From a virus, in IMG/VR virus record IMGVR_UViG_3300041411_000080, positions 124,001 through 188,000 of that record: a stretch of DNA of 64,000 bases, one strand, 5' to 3'. A program made the translations under genes and the position numbers. Numbering within the stretch: the first letter of the stretch is position 1; each line of letters opens with the position of its first letter. The notes beneath the pieces were generated by a model. The model was given only the letters and a program-made list of their open reading frames with translations, searched no databases and was not told where the DNA came from. This document shows, piece by piece, positions 8,901-15,935 of this stretch.

Positions 8901-10331
8901 TTTGAGGGACGCCAAGTAAACAGCCTGCGAACCAGTGTTACCTGCCGAAAGCCATACTTCATAAGCGGAGTCACCTTGTGCACCACGGTCACCTTTCAGC
9001 GACAGCAGGAATGCAGCAGTATCACCGGTGTTGCCCAGATCAAGCCACTCTTGGTAAGCAGACTTACCTTCAAGGCTTTCCAAGAACTCAGCTTCTGTCT
9101 TACCAACGTTAGCTGGCAGAGCTACCCAGAGGTCATACGCCGAAGCGCCGTCTTCCCCGTTCTCACCATTGGTGCCGTTAGTTCCGTCGGCGCCTTTAAT
9201 AGCAAGAATGAAATCAGCTTCTGTCTTACCGGCATTACCCGGCAAGGCTTCCCAGACTTCATATGCGGATTTACCATCTTCGCCATTGGTACCGTTAGTA
9301 CCATTGGTGCCACGCAGCGAAGTAATAAACTCTTGTTGAGTCTTACCTTCGTTACCTGGGATAGCAAGCCATACTTCATAAGCCGAGAGACCGTCCTCAC
9401 CATTCGTGCCGTTGGTACCATTAGTACCGTCTGCACCTTTCAGGCTAGCGATAAACTCAGCTTCTGTTTTGTTCTCGTTACCAGGCAAAGCTTTATAGGT
9501 GTCATAGGCAGATGCGCCATCATCACCATTAGTACCGTTGGTACCATCTTTACCCTTCAGGGATTCCAAGAACTCTGCTTCGGTCTTACCCGCGTTGGCA
9601 GGTACGGCTTCCCAGATCTCGTAAGCCGAAGCGCCGTCATCACCATCTGCGCCTTTCAGCGATGTGATGAAATCGGCTTCTGTACCCACGTTACCTTGAG
9701 CAACCCAGATCTGATAAGCAGACTTACCTTTCAGGGAATCCAGCCAAGCTGCTTCCGAACCTACGAAGCCACCTTCAACAGCAACCTGATAAGCAGAAGC
9801 ACCCACCAAGGTAGCAAGCCATTCAGCTTCAGTACCTACAGTAGGATCAATTTCTTTAGCGATCTCATAGGCAGATTTACCTTTGAGCGACGCAAGCCAC
9901 TGGGACTCGGTACCAACAAAGCCATTGGCCTTGGCGATATCGAATGCGGACTTACCTTGCAAAGACAGAAGCCATTCAGCCTCAGTCCCAACGAAACCAT
10001 TCTTAACGGCTTCATCGTAAGCAGATGGGCCAACCAGTGTGGCGAGCCATTGGGGTTCAGTACCGGTATAGCCAAGCTCTACCGCAAGTTCATATGCCGA
10101 CTTACCATTCAGTGTAAGCAACCATTCTTCTTCAGTGCCTTGATAACCGTTCTTCACAGCTACTTCATAAGCAGAGAGGCCTTGGTTGGTACGGATCTTG
10201 TTGATCAGAATGGAAAACGTTTTCCAAGTCCCGTCGCTTTGGCGAGAGGAGACTTCCATCAGCTCATCACCGGTGATGACCGCCAGTGGCGACATGCCCG
10301 AGATCATACCAGCTTTCTTTGGATCAGCCAT
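5985..10331 (-). CDS. Giant tail fibre with SAY repeats and collagen-like stretches (1448 aa)
   Basis: Long trimeric fibre candidate. Residues 1-50 form a short, probably virion-attaching head. From about residue 53 there are 21 copies of a 25-27 residue unit of the form SAYxxAVxxGxxGTExxWLxSLxG, a repeat common in phage fibres. They are separated by collagen-like triplets (G-T-N, G-A-D, G-E-D). In the second half at least four small beta units recur, of the type LPTP-x4-DAW-x8-LYIY-x5-W-x4-G. The last ~110 residues lack repeats, are Ser/Thr/Gly rich and end in STWIISKGPSY, the likely trimerising tip. AAAGGA precedes the ATG. It lies directly downstream of the lysin gene, as fibre and lysin are neighbours in phiKZ. 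Host-receptor binding is inferred. Confidence 0.88.
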   Translation of the reverse strand: MADPKKAGMISGMSPLAVITGDELMEVSSRQSDGTWKTFSILINKIRTNQGLSAYEVAVKNGYQGTEEEWLLTLNGKSAYELAVELGYTGTEPQWLATLVGPSAYDEAVKNGFVGTEAEWLLSLQGKSAFDIAKANGFVGTESQWLASLKGKSAYEIAKEIDPTVGTEAEWLATLVGASAYQVAVEGGFVGSEAAWLDSLKGKSAYQIWVAQGNVGTEADFITSLKGADGDDGASAYEIWEAVPANAGKTEAEFLESLKGKDGTNGTNGDDGASAYDTYKALPGNENKTEAEFIASLKGADGTNGTNGTNGEDGLSAYEVWLAIPGNEGKTQQEFITSLRGTNGTNGTNGEDGKSAYEVWEALPGNAGKTEADFILAIKGADGTNGTNGENGEDGASAYDLWVALPANVGKTEAEFLESLEGKSAYQEWLDLGNTGDTAAFLLSLKGDRGAQGDSAYEVWLSAGNTGSQAVYLASLKGADGENGTDGTDGQNGKPITVLATLTQDEFDQIVSEGTSVSADAYWVGDFIYVYNGTDWVQSPNVRGKDGKGLNYLGEWPGNLSLPMGDNYVAGDTYVWGAGDVNKSLWTLVEEPVRQWVDIGVPGPKGDSAYQTWLQLPGNTGKTEQEFIDSIKGTKGDTGDIGPDGKSAYQLAVEDGFVGTVEVWLESLHGQSAYQLWLTQPGNAGKTEVEFIASLKGEKGEAAAAFEIIDQLTDEAQLPRPGDPTRAYYVNKDLFVWFTSKNDYENLGSLDGASAYQVWLDLGNTGTAQDFINSLKGTNGTNGQSAYELWEEQAGNVGKTEAEFLASLKGTNGTNGTDGTDGQSAYELAVVEGFVGTEAEWIESLQGKNLQVNGTQANAAAIQALPTPVNQDAWVADDTGNLWIYATDTWIDAGPFRGADGEDGAAGQSTYALWLTQPGNAGKTEAEFLASLKGTNGTNGTDGADGKNVQVKGSQADLAAIQALPTPAQQDAWTSLADGHLYMYINTTWVDLGQFKGDQGIQGIQGPAGQGINIVDTVALLADRPLASTLDAGDAVYVEETGSLYQVNDAGVYGVGIPIRGADGPQGIQGIQGVMGPGITIQGSYATAGDLIAAHPTGSPGEAYTVGGDLYLYGVNPVGGATEWYNAGQFKGDKGDQGEQGIRGLKGEKGVKGDRGSLWLTLSSTAAPTPTYGTVGDWAVTTDFVAYYKDEGAGWVRIGPITPGGISSPNIALGKVVREGDNWVTLPVDEVPSPVVDTQYVRKGIAGGKTVWAELVVPATGVPEVPGGTTVPQGRTSAGWVNVIAVPTGQTAGKQYVWLNGAFALSPIQVATAPGTANKVYGYSVDGSGVGSWAEMTFDAYTLLADQTPRTTSFTVNPVTQNCYSVSGTTAGITVTLPKLAAGRSMMCVFTIVGSTNKLSFAAGTGAPTVAYNNNTAAADIEYGSSQTVITAFYNGISTWIISKGPSY
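7520..10178 (-). repeat. 21-copy SAY-type protein repeat region inside the giant fibre
   Basis: Copies 1-14 run almost back to back (about codons 53-480). After a beta insert they resume as copies 15-21 up to near base 7525. Two classes alternate: a 25-residue AVxxGFVGTE class near the N terminus and a 27-residue WxxxPGNxGKTEAEF class further in. Several units are nearly identical (GKTEAEFLASLKG occurs repeatedly), implying recent tandem duplication and possible length variation. Confidence 0.85.
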
Positions 10332-10404
10332 TGTGATTTCCTTTAAAAAATAGATTAACCACCCAATTTCGCCTTAGTAAAATAAGACACATACTGTTGG
10401 GTAT

Positions 10405-11199
10405 TTATTTCAAGCCGCCATGCTTCTTGAAAGCAGCTTCAAGCTTTTCATCGTACTTGTTAGCACGATAATTAGAGCCGTTGTAATAGCGGGCGAAAGT
10501 AACCCAGTCATCCTGACGAATCGCTTTCAGCAATACAGGGTTTGCCTTAATGAAACGCACGAAGCATTCCAATTGACCGCGTTCCGAAGACTTCAGCTTT
10601 TCGACGAATTCGTAAACGTCCTTGAACCCCAGTAGTTTCCAATGGTAACCCATTATCTGGTATGCACCCCACGAGCAGGACTCTAGTGCAGATACTTCGT
10701 GGATAGCCTTAGCTTGATCCAGGCGATTGTATTCAGCAGCCTTACCCAAATAACCCCCAGTTTTCTTACTGACGATATCTGGATACTTGGCCCAGTACTG
10801 TTCTGGATTAATACCGTTAGCAGCAAGCTGTCGGTACATCACGTGACGTTCGTAGAGAATGGTTACACGTCCATCTGGAAGGAAGCCACCTTGTGGAGCC
10901 TCAACCTCACGTACAGCCTTAATAGATGGTACGTCGTCAGCAAGGAACTCTGCTGCCCATTTAAAGTCTTCTTCCGTAAGCGACTTCAACGTGGTGTTAG
11001 GTGTGTTAAACACAGCCCAAGTTTTGTCACCTACAATCCCATCATCCTTGAGTTTGAATTTACGTTGTACTTCCTTAACGTAACGTTCAGTGGTATCACC
11101 AAAGACACCATCGTCTTTAAGGTCGTACCCAAGACTCTTCAGTTGACGCTGTAGTGCAGCAACCTGTTCCCCACGGGAACCATTCTTTAACAAAGCCAT
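10405..11199 (-). CDS. Modular muramidase endolysin (264 aa)
   Basis: Peptidoglycan hydrolase that releases progeny. Residues 1-62 hold a peptidoglycan-binding repeat (GSRGEQVAALQRQLKSLG..DGVFGDTTERYVKEVQ..DGIVGDKTW, PG_binding_1 type), an N-terminal binder as in KZ144, EL188 and OBPgp279. Residues ~70-264 fit the N-acetylmuramidase family DUF3380 (PF11860): SIKAVREVEAPQGGFLPDGR with the likely catalytic Glu, VTILYERHVMYR, ESCSWGAYQIMGYHWK, and the C-terminal FARYYNGSNYRANKYDEKL. No signal peptide, so release needs a holin. Start placed at ATG 11199 behind GGGG, two bases from the preceding stop, rather than at an in-frame upstream ATG inside the previous gene. Confidence 0.93.
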   Translation of the reverse strand: MALLKNGSRGEQVAALQRQLKSLGYDLKDDGVFGDTTERYVKEVQRKFKLKDDGIVGDKTWAVFNTPNTTLKSLTEEDFKWAAEFLADDVPSIKAVREVEAPQGGFLPDGRVTILYERHVMYRQLAANGINPEQYWAKYPDIVSKKTGGYLGKAAEYNRLDQAKAIHEVSALESCSWGAYQIMGYHWKLLGFKDVYEFVEKLKSSERGQLECFVRFIKANPVLLKAIRQDDWVTFARYYNGSNYRANKYDEKLEAAFKKHGGLK

Positions 11200-11200
11200 A

Positions 11201-11755
11201 TTAACCCCATGTCGCAGACAAGCGATGTTCAAGTTCGCGTGTCACGCCTTCTTCTGTATAGCGAATTGTTCCGGCTTCAAGATAGCGGGTCCATTGAGAG
11301 ACTGGAATCACCTCTACTTGAACAAGCGTCTTACCGATGTATGCATAGCTACCGGTCAGTGCTGTAAACTCATATTCAAAAGTGGTCCCAATAACTGGAA
11401 TCACTTCTTCAGAGAAAGATACATCACTTGGTCCAAATGTCATTCTTCGCGCCCGATTGATTTCGAGAGCGATGCTAGCCGGGGTGGGATCACCCATGAC
11501 CTTAATGCTAACTAGTGGTCCCAGACACCGGCGGTCTGAAAGCTCGAGACGACGGAATTCAAACCAGTCTTTGTGACTGGTTACTTTGTCAATCATCTCA
11601 ATGTAGCTTCGACCCGGTTCTACTTCCGTTGGAGAGAAGAACAAATCTTCAAAGGTAATGTACTCATCCTTCAGGTCAGGTCGGTTCTGGGATCGCCGGA
11701 CCAGTTCTACAAGTGCCTGACGAGAAGGCATGTTGTAGGGGAAACGATCGCTCAT
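11201..11755 (-). CDS. Hypothetical, probably structural protein (184 aa)
   Basis: Not recognised. Starts at ATG 11755 with GAGGG upstream. The first half is charged; the second half has alternating beta-strand segments (FEYEFTALTGSYAYIG, LVQVEVIPVSQW) as in small baseplate or tail components. Co-transcribed with the lysin, separated by one base, and preceded by a promoter-like sequence at 11787-11810. Confidence 0.8.
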   Translation of the reverse strand: MSDRFPYNMPSRQALVELVRRSQNRPDLKDEYITFEDLFFSPTEVEPGRSYIEMIDKVTSHKDWFEFRRLELSDRRCLGPLVSIKVMGDPTPASIALEINRARRMTFGPSDVSFSEEVIPVIGTTFEYEFTALTGSYAYIGKTLVQVEVIPVSQWTRYLEAGTIRYTEEGVTRELEHRLSATWG

Positions 11756-11786
11756 GTTAAACCCTCTTTAAAAACGTGCGAAAAAT

Positions 11787-11810
11787 CCACTTAAGTTACA
11801 TAGCATTATA
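11787..11810 (-). promoter_or_regulatory. Promoter-like element ahead of the lysin-fibre unit
   Basis: On the minus strand the spacer reads TATAATGC-TATGTAAC-TTAA-GTGG. The TATGTAAC-N4-GTG spacing equals that of the TATATTAC-N4-GTGA promoters elsewhere in the window, with two changes in the core. A TATAAT hexamer is also present. It lies about 30 nt before ATG 11755 and just after a terminator. A diverged phage promoter is likely; which polymerase uses it is unknown. Confidence 0.4.
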
Positions 11811-11813
11811 AAA

Positions 11814-11833
11814 CCTCCCCTAGAAAGGGGAGG
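11814..11833. terminator. Terminator after candidate holin gene
   Basis: Perfect 7-bp stem CCTCCCC (11814-11820) / GGGGAGG (11827-11833), followed on the minus strand by TTTTATAATG. It closes the spanin/holin-like unit and precedes the lysin unit. Confidence 0.75.
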
Positions 11834-11839
11834 CTAAAA

Positions 11840-12235
11840 TTAGGTAGCTGGTGGAGCATTAGAGGCAATGAGACTAAAGATCGACTGTGCGATTGACTTA
11901 AGTGCATCGATTGCTTCAGGGCTTAGGTGACCGCCAGTGACGACCAACCCAATTACGATCATAGCTAACAGGATTGCCCCGTACATGCTAATCCGTTTAT
12001 AATTCGAATCCCCCTTAAGATTAGCTACTGTGCGATTAAGCAAAGTAGTCTGCACGTCTATATCTTCGATGCTGTAAATGCGTTCGAGGATAATGTCACA
12101 TGGGGTATCAGGCGTGATAGGTTCAAAGCCAACCCTTTTGAGGTTAGCATTGATAAACGCGCGCAGTGGACGACCGTTGAGTTCATCCGACAAAGGATCG
12201 GTGCCCTGCTCACTAAGGAGTTGTTCGAGCTTCAT
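11840..12235 (-). CDS. Membrane protein, candidate holin (131 aa)
   Basis: Residues ~82-102 form one clear membrane helix (ISMYGAILLAMIVIGLVV) followed by an amphipathic helix and a short Pro-Ala tail; the first 80 residues are soluble and charged. It lies between overlapping spanin genes and the lysin gene, the place where a holin would be expected, and its start overlaps the Rz1 end. One membrane helix with a large N-domain could also be an antiholin or an unrelated inner-membrane protein. GGAG precedes the ATG. Confidence 0.8.
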   Translation of the reverse strand: MKLEQLLSEQGTDPLSDELNGRPLRAFINANLKRVGFEPITPDTPCDIILERIYSIEDIDVQTTLLNRTVANLKGDSNYKRISMYGAILLAMIVIGLVVTGGHLSPEAIDALKSIAQSIFSLIASNAPPAT

Positions 12236-12605
12236 TATTCATCTCCAGATGTTTGTCGTCCCAACTACGGATAGAATCAATCTGAAGATCACAGTTATAC
12301 AGGTTCCCTGTCTGACCTAAGTAGGCATCGTACATAATCAAGAATCTGGCTTCCCACACATTGGTAGCTGTAGGAAACAGATCAGTGGCATTTACGAGTT
12401 GTTCTTTGGTTGGCGGTGCATCAATCCTACATTTACTTTTCAGGACTGACGGCACTGCATCGTGTGTCTTGGGGGCGGGCACGACAATAGTTCTCGTGCA
12501 AGCGGTCAGCGAGGATACCAACACGATCAGCCCCATCAGGAACATCAGTTTTCGGAGTTGTTTCCTTAGCCGGTACCACAGGTTCGATTTTCTTAACGTA
12601 CTCAT
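12213..12605 (-). CDS. Rz1-like outer-membrane lipoprotein spanin (130 aa)
   Basis: Outer-membrane partner of the spanin pair that fuses the membranes in the last step of lysis. Basic N terminus, then a signal core LMFLMGLIVLVSS and lipobox LTAC near residue 36; the mature protein starts at that Cys and continues TRTIVVPAPKT, Pro-containing as usual for Rz1. It begins inside the Rz gene in another frame and extends past its end, the classic overlapping arrangement. At 130 aa it is longer than lambda Rz1 and ends in a charged domain that overlaps the next start. Confidence 0.85.
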   Translation of the reverse strand: MSTLRKSNLWYRLRKQLRKLMFLMGLIVLVSSLTACTRTIVVPAPKTHDAVPSVLKSKCRIDAPPTKEQLVNATDLFPTATNVWEARFLIMYDAYLGQTGNLYNCDLQIDSIRSWDDKHLEMNNEARTTP

Positions 12606-12870
12606 TGATTGTCTCTTTTCGGAAGTTGTCCGTAGCTAACTGGGACGTCTTGGCTTCAGTTGCGTAGTCTAAAACTACACGGTCAGTGATCTCAGCTGAT
12701 TTCTCCGCGTGGACCACATTTTGTTGTAGAGTCCCATTCTCCGTTTGTAGGCTTCCGTTCTCTACCAAGTTATTCGTGTACAGCTTCCATAATCCAAAGC
12801 TCCCCAATAAAAGTATTAGGATTACGATCACGAATATCTTAGTGCTTGCACTTTTAAACAGGGTGAACAT
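12433..12870 (-). CDS. Rz-like inner-membrane spanin (145 aa)
   Basis: Type II inner-membrane protein: basic start MFTLFKSASTK, membrane helix IFVIVILILLLGSFGLWKLY, then a periplasmic Gln/Glu-rich coiled coil (VENGSLQTENGTLQQNVVHAE...). It ends with ADRLHENYCRARPQDTRC, like the Cys-containing ends of many Rz proteins. Start taken at ATG 12870 (AGAGG, 6 nt spacing) instead of an upstream in-frame ATG. Rz1 overlaps the last 173 bases in a different frame. Confidence 0.87.
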   Translation of the reverse strand: MFTLFKSASTKIFVIVILILLLGSFGLWKLYTNNLVENGSLQTENGTLQQNVVHAEKSAEITDRVVLDYATEAKTSQLATDNFRKETINEYVKKIEPVVPAKETTPKTDVPDGADRVGILADRLHENYCRARPQDTRCSAVSPEK

Positions 12871-12880
12871 AGTCAACCTC

Positions 12881-13444
12881 TTAAAGTAGTTGCGATGAGT
12901 AGTAGTAGCCGATTGCAACCGAGTCGATAGAGTGTTCGTCTAGGGTATCGATATCGATATCATCCCATGCGAGTTCTTTCAAGTTAGCTAAGGCTCTGCG
13001 TACGTCTTCTTTGTCTGTGCCACGAATCTTAACCATCCCGATATTTGTCTTCACTGTAGTAGGATCGACGATTTGTAGGGGGAGGAATGGATCGTAGGCG
13101 TAACATGCGTTCCGTATAACTGTTACACACTCTACGAGGCTCGCAAACGCTGTTGCGAAGCGTCCTAGGTAGTTACCCTCCACGATGACACCATGTGGAC
13201 GATGCGTGCGTAAGAATAGGGTTACACGGTCATGTAGGATCATGAGCTTAGCTGCACGATTTCCGTGAAGCTCGGCCATTTCCTTATATCCGAATTCAGC
13301 TGGATTCAGCTTGACTGTTTCCGCTACCTTCACAATTGGCTTAGAACCATCTAAGTGGTTCTCGATAAGGGAAAGACCCAAGTTTGCACCTGGGTCAAAT
13401 CCAGCGATTCTAAAAGGTTCTAAACTTTTAGGCATCACTAACAT
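12881..13444 (-). CDS. RuvC-like Holliday-junction resolvase (187 aa)
   Basis: RNase-H-fold endonuclease that probably resolves branched replication or recombination intermediates before packaging. The motifs are in the right order: GFDPGANLGLS with D17, VIVEGNY with E89, and the C-terminal DEHSIDSVAIGYY with H171 and D174. These match the RuvC acidic residues, with His in place of the third Asp as in some bacterial RuvC. Length fits RuvC. AAGGA precedes ATG 13444. It precedes the spanins by 10 nt. Confidence 0.82.
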   Translation of the reverse strand: MLVMPKSLEPFRIAGFDPGANLGLSLIENHLDGSKPIVKVAETVKLNPAEFGYKEMAELHGNRAAKLMILHDRVTLFLRTHRPHGVIVEGNYLGRFATAFASLVECVTVIRNACYAYDPFLPLQIVDPTTVKTNIGMVKIRGTDKEDVRRALANLKELAWDDIDIDTLDEHSIDSVAIGYYYSSQLL

Positions 13445-13453
13445 TTTAAGTCC

Positions 13454-14350
13454 TTAAACGAACTGAGCCTGTTGGACAGCGTTCGAGCCAAGGGTAGGTT
13501 CTACACCACCGATGTCGAAGGTCAGATCCAGACCACTGGAGTTATAACCGATCGGGTGGTTAGTCGAGATGAATACGTTTACTTGGCAAGCGATTACTTC
13601 GTTATACTGGAAGCCTTGACCCGGTGCAGTTACACGACGATCTACACCAGAACACAGACCCATCTCAGAGATGATCGGAGAGCGGATAGAACCAGTACGG
13701 ATACGGTGAGCATCGGTGATATCACGGATCTCTTCAGCACTCAGGCTAACCTTAACGATTGCCGAGGCCGATACAGTTTTGTTGGAACCGATTACGGTAC
13801 CACTGTTCGAGATAACTGGTGGGGTGGGGTTCAGGTCATCAACGGTAGGAGTGTAAGGCTTAGCGGTTACAACACCGTTAATAACTTCCAGTTCCAGTAG
13901 TTGTGGTTGTACACCGGTAACGTTAATACGACGACCGTAGTAAACGATGTAATTCTTACCACCGTGTGTTTCTTCAGTACGTAGACAATACTGGTCACGA
14001 CGATCCGCTGGAAGGTCTTGACTAGGCTCACGCATTACAAAAGGAATATGGTTGTAAAGAGCAGCATCGTTAGAACGGTGGATGCGGTTAGCAGTTTCAT
14101 CCGAACCGTCTGGACCTTTAACGAAGTAATGGCCCATGTTACCAATAACGAGGTAGCGAACGTTAGGCACTTCACCAGCAGCAGGAGCGATACCGTTTTC
14201 GATACCGAACTTCTCATTCAGTGTGGTGTGTGGAATAACGCGAAAAGGTGTAAGACCCAGATACTTGGTCGTTTGCAGATAAGCTGCATATGCAGTACGG
14301 GTTACGTTGATCAATTGTTGATCAATAGGGTTTGCGACAACGTCGGCCAT
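13454..14350 (-). CDS. Probable virion structural protein (298 aa)
   Basis: Function unknown. Beta-rich and Gly/Pro/Thr-rich, without signal or membrane segments; the end contains [20 protein letters not shown], typical of beta-sandwich virion proteins. AGAGG lies before ATG 14350, and a promoter-like TTACAATGCTATTTAC sequence lies about 20 nt further up. Placed between lysis and fibre genes; a tail or decoration protein is the best guess. Confidence 0.75.
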   Translation of the reverse strand: MADVVANPIDQQLINVTRTAYAAYLQTTKYLGLTPFRVIPHTTLNEKFGIENGIAPAAGEVPNVRYLVIGNMGHYFVKGPDGSDETANRIHRSNDAALYNHIPFVMREPSQDLPADRRDQYCLRTEETHGGKNYIVYYGRRINVTGVQPQLLELEVINGVVTAKPYTPTVDDLNPTPPVISNSGTVIGSNKTVSASAIVKVSLSAEEIRDITDAHRIRTGSIRSPIISEMGLCSGVDRRVTAPGQGFQYNEVIACQVNVFISTNHPIGYNSSGLDLTFDIGGVEPTLGSNAVQQAQFV

Positions 14351-14362
14351 GATGAACCTCTA

Positions 14363-14391
14363 AGTTTGTAAATAGCATTGTAAGATTGTGC
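14363..14391 (-). promoter_or_regulatory. Possible promoter before the 298-aa structural gene
   Basis: Minus strand TTACAATGCTATTTAC followed by AAACTTAG. It shares AATGCTAT-[GT]-TA with the element at 11787-11810 and resembles a shortened TATATTAC core. It sits in the 42-bp gap after the gene that ends at 14393. No hairpin precedes it. Confidence 0.3.
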
Positions 14392-14392
14392 A

Positions 14393-14881
14393 TCAATCGG
14401 TTAGTTTGAGTGGGCAACCCAAGATCATGACACACGCCCAAAGCTGGCCATCCTTAGAAGGTTTCAGTTCATGCAGGGTCTGAAGGTTAAAACCTATTTG
14501 CTGACCCTTCTTAACTTTTACTTCTTTGTGATCCAGATGAATCGACTGGTTCTTCAGTGCTGTAGCAATGACTGTACCTGAAAGTGGCTTACCTACCCAT
14601 GCATCCATCAGATCCAAGAAGCCTGTACCCCGAGGGATCTCAAGGAACCAACCTTGCAGGATTTTACTTTGGATTGGAGCAGGGAACTTGATGCGATACA
14701 GTTCTCGCTGAGCATGTGTCCAATCAAACCACTTGGCTACGTTATAGCGACTAAGGGCATTAGGACCATTGACTCCACCGCGACGACGATAGCCTTCAGC
14801 TTTCTGGAACTTTACTTCTTTGCTGAGGACTTCCAATTCTTCGAGTTCTGTTTCGGAAACGTTTTCATATTGCTTGTACAT
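14393..14881 (-). CDS. Hypothetical protein, possible jelly-roll neighbour of the oxygenase (162 aa)
   Basis: Not firmly recognised. N-terminal ~35 residues are acidic then Arg/Gly-rich (YRRRGGVNGPN). The C-terminal half shows a strand pattern with IHLDHKEVKVKKGQQIGF and LHELKPSKDGQLWACVMIL, reminiscent of a cupin or double-stranded beta-helix, with an H-x-D and a later His. Adjacent to a clear 2-oxoglutarate oxygenase (9 nt apart), so it may be a partner or a degenerate relative. AGAGG before the ATG. Confidence 0.7.
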   Translation of the reverse strand: MYKQYENVSETELEELEVLSKEVKFQKAEGYRRRGGVNGPNALSRYNVAKWFDWTHAQRELYRIKFPAPIQSKILQGWFLEIPRGTGFLDLMDAWVGKPLSGTVIATALKNQSIHLDHKEVKVKKGQQIGFNLQTLHELKPSKDGQLWACVMILGCPLKLTD

Positions 14882-14889
14882 GTTAACCT

Positions 14890-15372
14890 CTATTCGTAGA
14901 GATAGATGAGTGTGTATCGTCTATGGGTTACAGGTGGAACTTCATGTGGAGGAGATTTGAATGGCATGATCAACCCAGACCCCGGTACATCCACATAGAA
15001 CTCGTCACCAACCTTTAATCCATCACCATGGTCACTGAGTGGGATTACCATGTTGTGCCGATACATTGCTATATCGACATGTTCTGGCATTCCATTTCCG
15101 ATCTCATAGCGGTTGACACACGCTTCAGCAGGTTTCTCACCATCGATGATTGGGGCTAGGGCAAACAGGTGGTCCCTTAGTTCTTTAGGCATCTGCCGAT
15201 CCCCTAGGAACCAGTAGTCTGCTGTAGGGTCACCCTTGGTAGGTTTACTGTTAATCTTGAGACGATGGAACCACCGTGTTTCAGGTAGTTCCTCCAAGTA
15301 CTCAACTACCTCAGCGGAGGTCTGAGCCGAAAATGCTACCACCGGCAACAGATCTTGGGCCAAGTGCTTCAT
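14890..15372 (-). CDS. 2-oxoglutarate/Fe(II)-dependent oxygenase, prolyl-hydroxylase type (160 aa)
   Basis: Likely hydroxylase or related oxidase using O2 and 2-oxoglutarate. The catalytic core is visible: NRYEIGNGMPEHVD with metal ligands H98 and D100, a jelly-roll core, then PFKSPPHEVPPVTHRRYTL with distal ligand H143 and the 2OG-binding Arg R151 or R152. This is the P4H/PiuC-like arrangement (H-x-D...H-x-V...R-Y-x-L). Start at ATG 15372 (AAGGCGG upstream) is chosen; the longer frame would overlap the upstream gene by 140 bases. It still overlaps that gene by 62. Substrate unknown; neighbouring virion proteins are possible. Confidence 0.82.
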   Translation of the reverse strand: MKHLAQDLLPVVAFSAQTSAEVVEYLEELPETRWFHRLKINSKPTKGDPTADYWFLGDRQMPKELRDHLFALAPIIDGEKPAEACVNRYEIGNGMPEHVDIAMYRHNMVIPLSDHGDGLKVGDEFYVDVPGSGLIMPFKSPPHEVPPVTHRRYTLIYLYE

Positions 15373-15916
15373 GGATACCGCCTTCCATTCGGGCGGAAGT
15401 CTCAGCTTCGATTTGTTCGTCAGTGATGTAGTCGACGTCTGGGCTTGCACTATAGAATTCCTTCTTCGCTTGGTTGGTTGCGATACATTGGTCGATGTAA
15501 GAGGTCATCTCACCCAAGGCAATAAACTCTGGGAGATCCGAGAGTTCATGTTCCTGACCCAACCGCTGTACGGCTTTAACCAACATGTTGATCTGATCAA
15601 CCAAAGGATATTTCTTGGTGATCTTACTCTCAGCCATGATGTTCAATTGCTTTTCGAAGATCTGTTCTTTCTGCTCACTACGTTTGATTACCTCGAAGGC
15701 ATCACTAAACGTACCGTCTTCATTCTTAATGAGTTTACCGAGCAGCACATCATCTGCAAAGTTAAACAGTACCGAGCGACCTACGTACAGATTTTGATCG
15801 TACTGAGAGTCGTCGTAGGGGATACCCACGGTTGTTACGTATACGCCATTCTGTTTGTTGAACAAGGCGGTAGCTGAAATGCGACCGTCTTCATGGATTT
15901 CTTCATATGCTGCCAT
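15311..15916 (-). CDS. Hypothetical protein, fibre-cluster member (201 aa)
   Basis: Not recognised. N-terminal ~70 residues look beta-rich (ISATALFNKQNGVYVTTVGIPYDD), the middle is a long charged helix, the end is Gly/Ser-rich. GGAG precedes ATG 15916. It sits directly downstream of the three fibre paralogues and could be a fibre assembly factor or a small baseplate component; neither is shown by the sequence. Confidence 0.75.
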   Translation of the reverse strand: MAAYEEIHEDGRISATALFNKQNGVYVTTVGIPYDDSQYDQNLYVGRSVLFNFADDVLLGKLIKNEDGTFSDAFEVIKRSEQKEQIFEKQLNIMAESKITKKYPLVDQINMLVKAVQRLGQEHELSDLPEFIALGEMTSYIDQCIATNQAKKEFYSASPDVDYITDEQIEAETSARMEGGIHEALGPRSVAGGSIFGSDLR

Positions 15917-15935
15917 TTTGTTACTCCACTATTAA

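Noticed and set aside
7520-10178. CRISPR-like or DNA-level tandem repeat
   Set aside because: The repetition is at protein level inside one frame, units vary in sequence and there are no unique spacers of constant length.
6291-10346. Long open frames (434, 236 and 675 codons) on the plus strand across the fibre gene
   Set aside because: They are antisense mirrors of the repeat-rich fibre, have no ribosome sites, and their composition (Ser/Thr/Cys-rich, no domain) only reflects the codon bias of the minus-strand gene.
14890-15450. Longer start (15450) for the oxygenase
   Set aside because: It would overlap the upstream gene by 140 bases and adds a Ser/Thr-rich leader unrelated to the family; ATG 15372 has a ribosome site and gives a normal-length enzyme.
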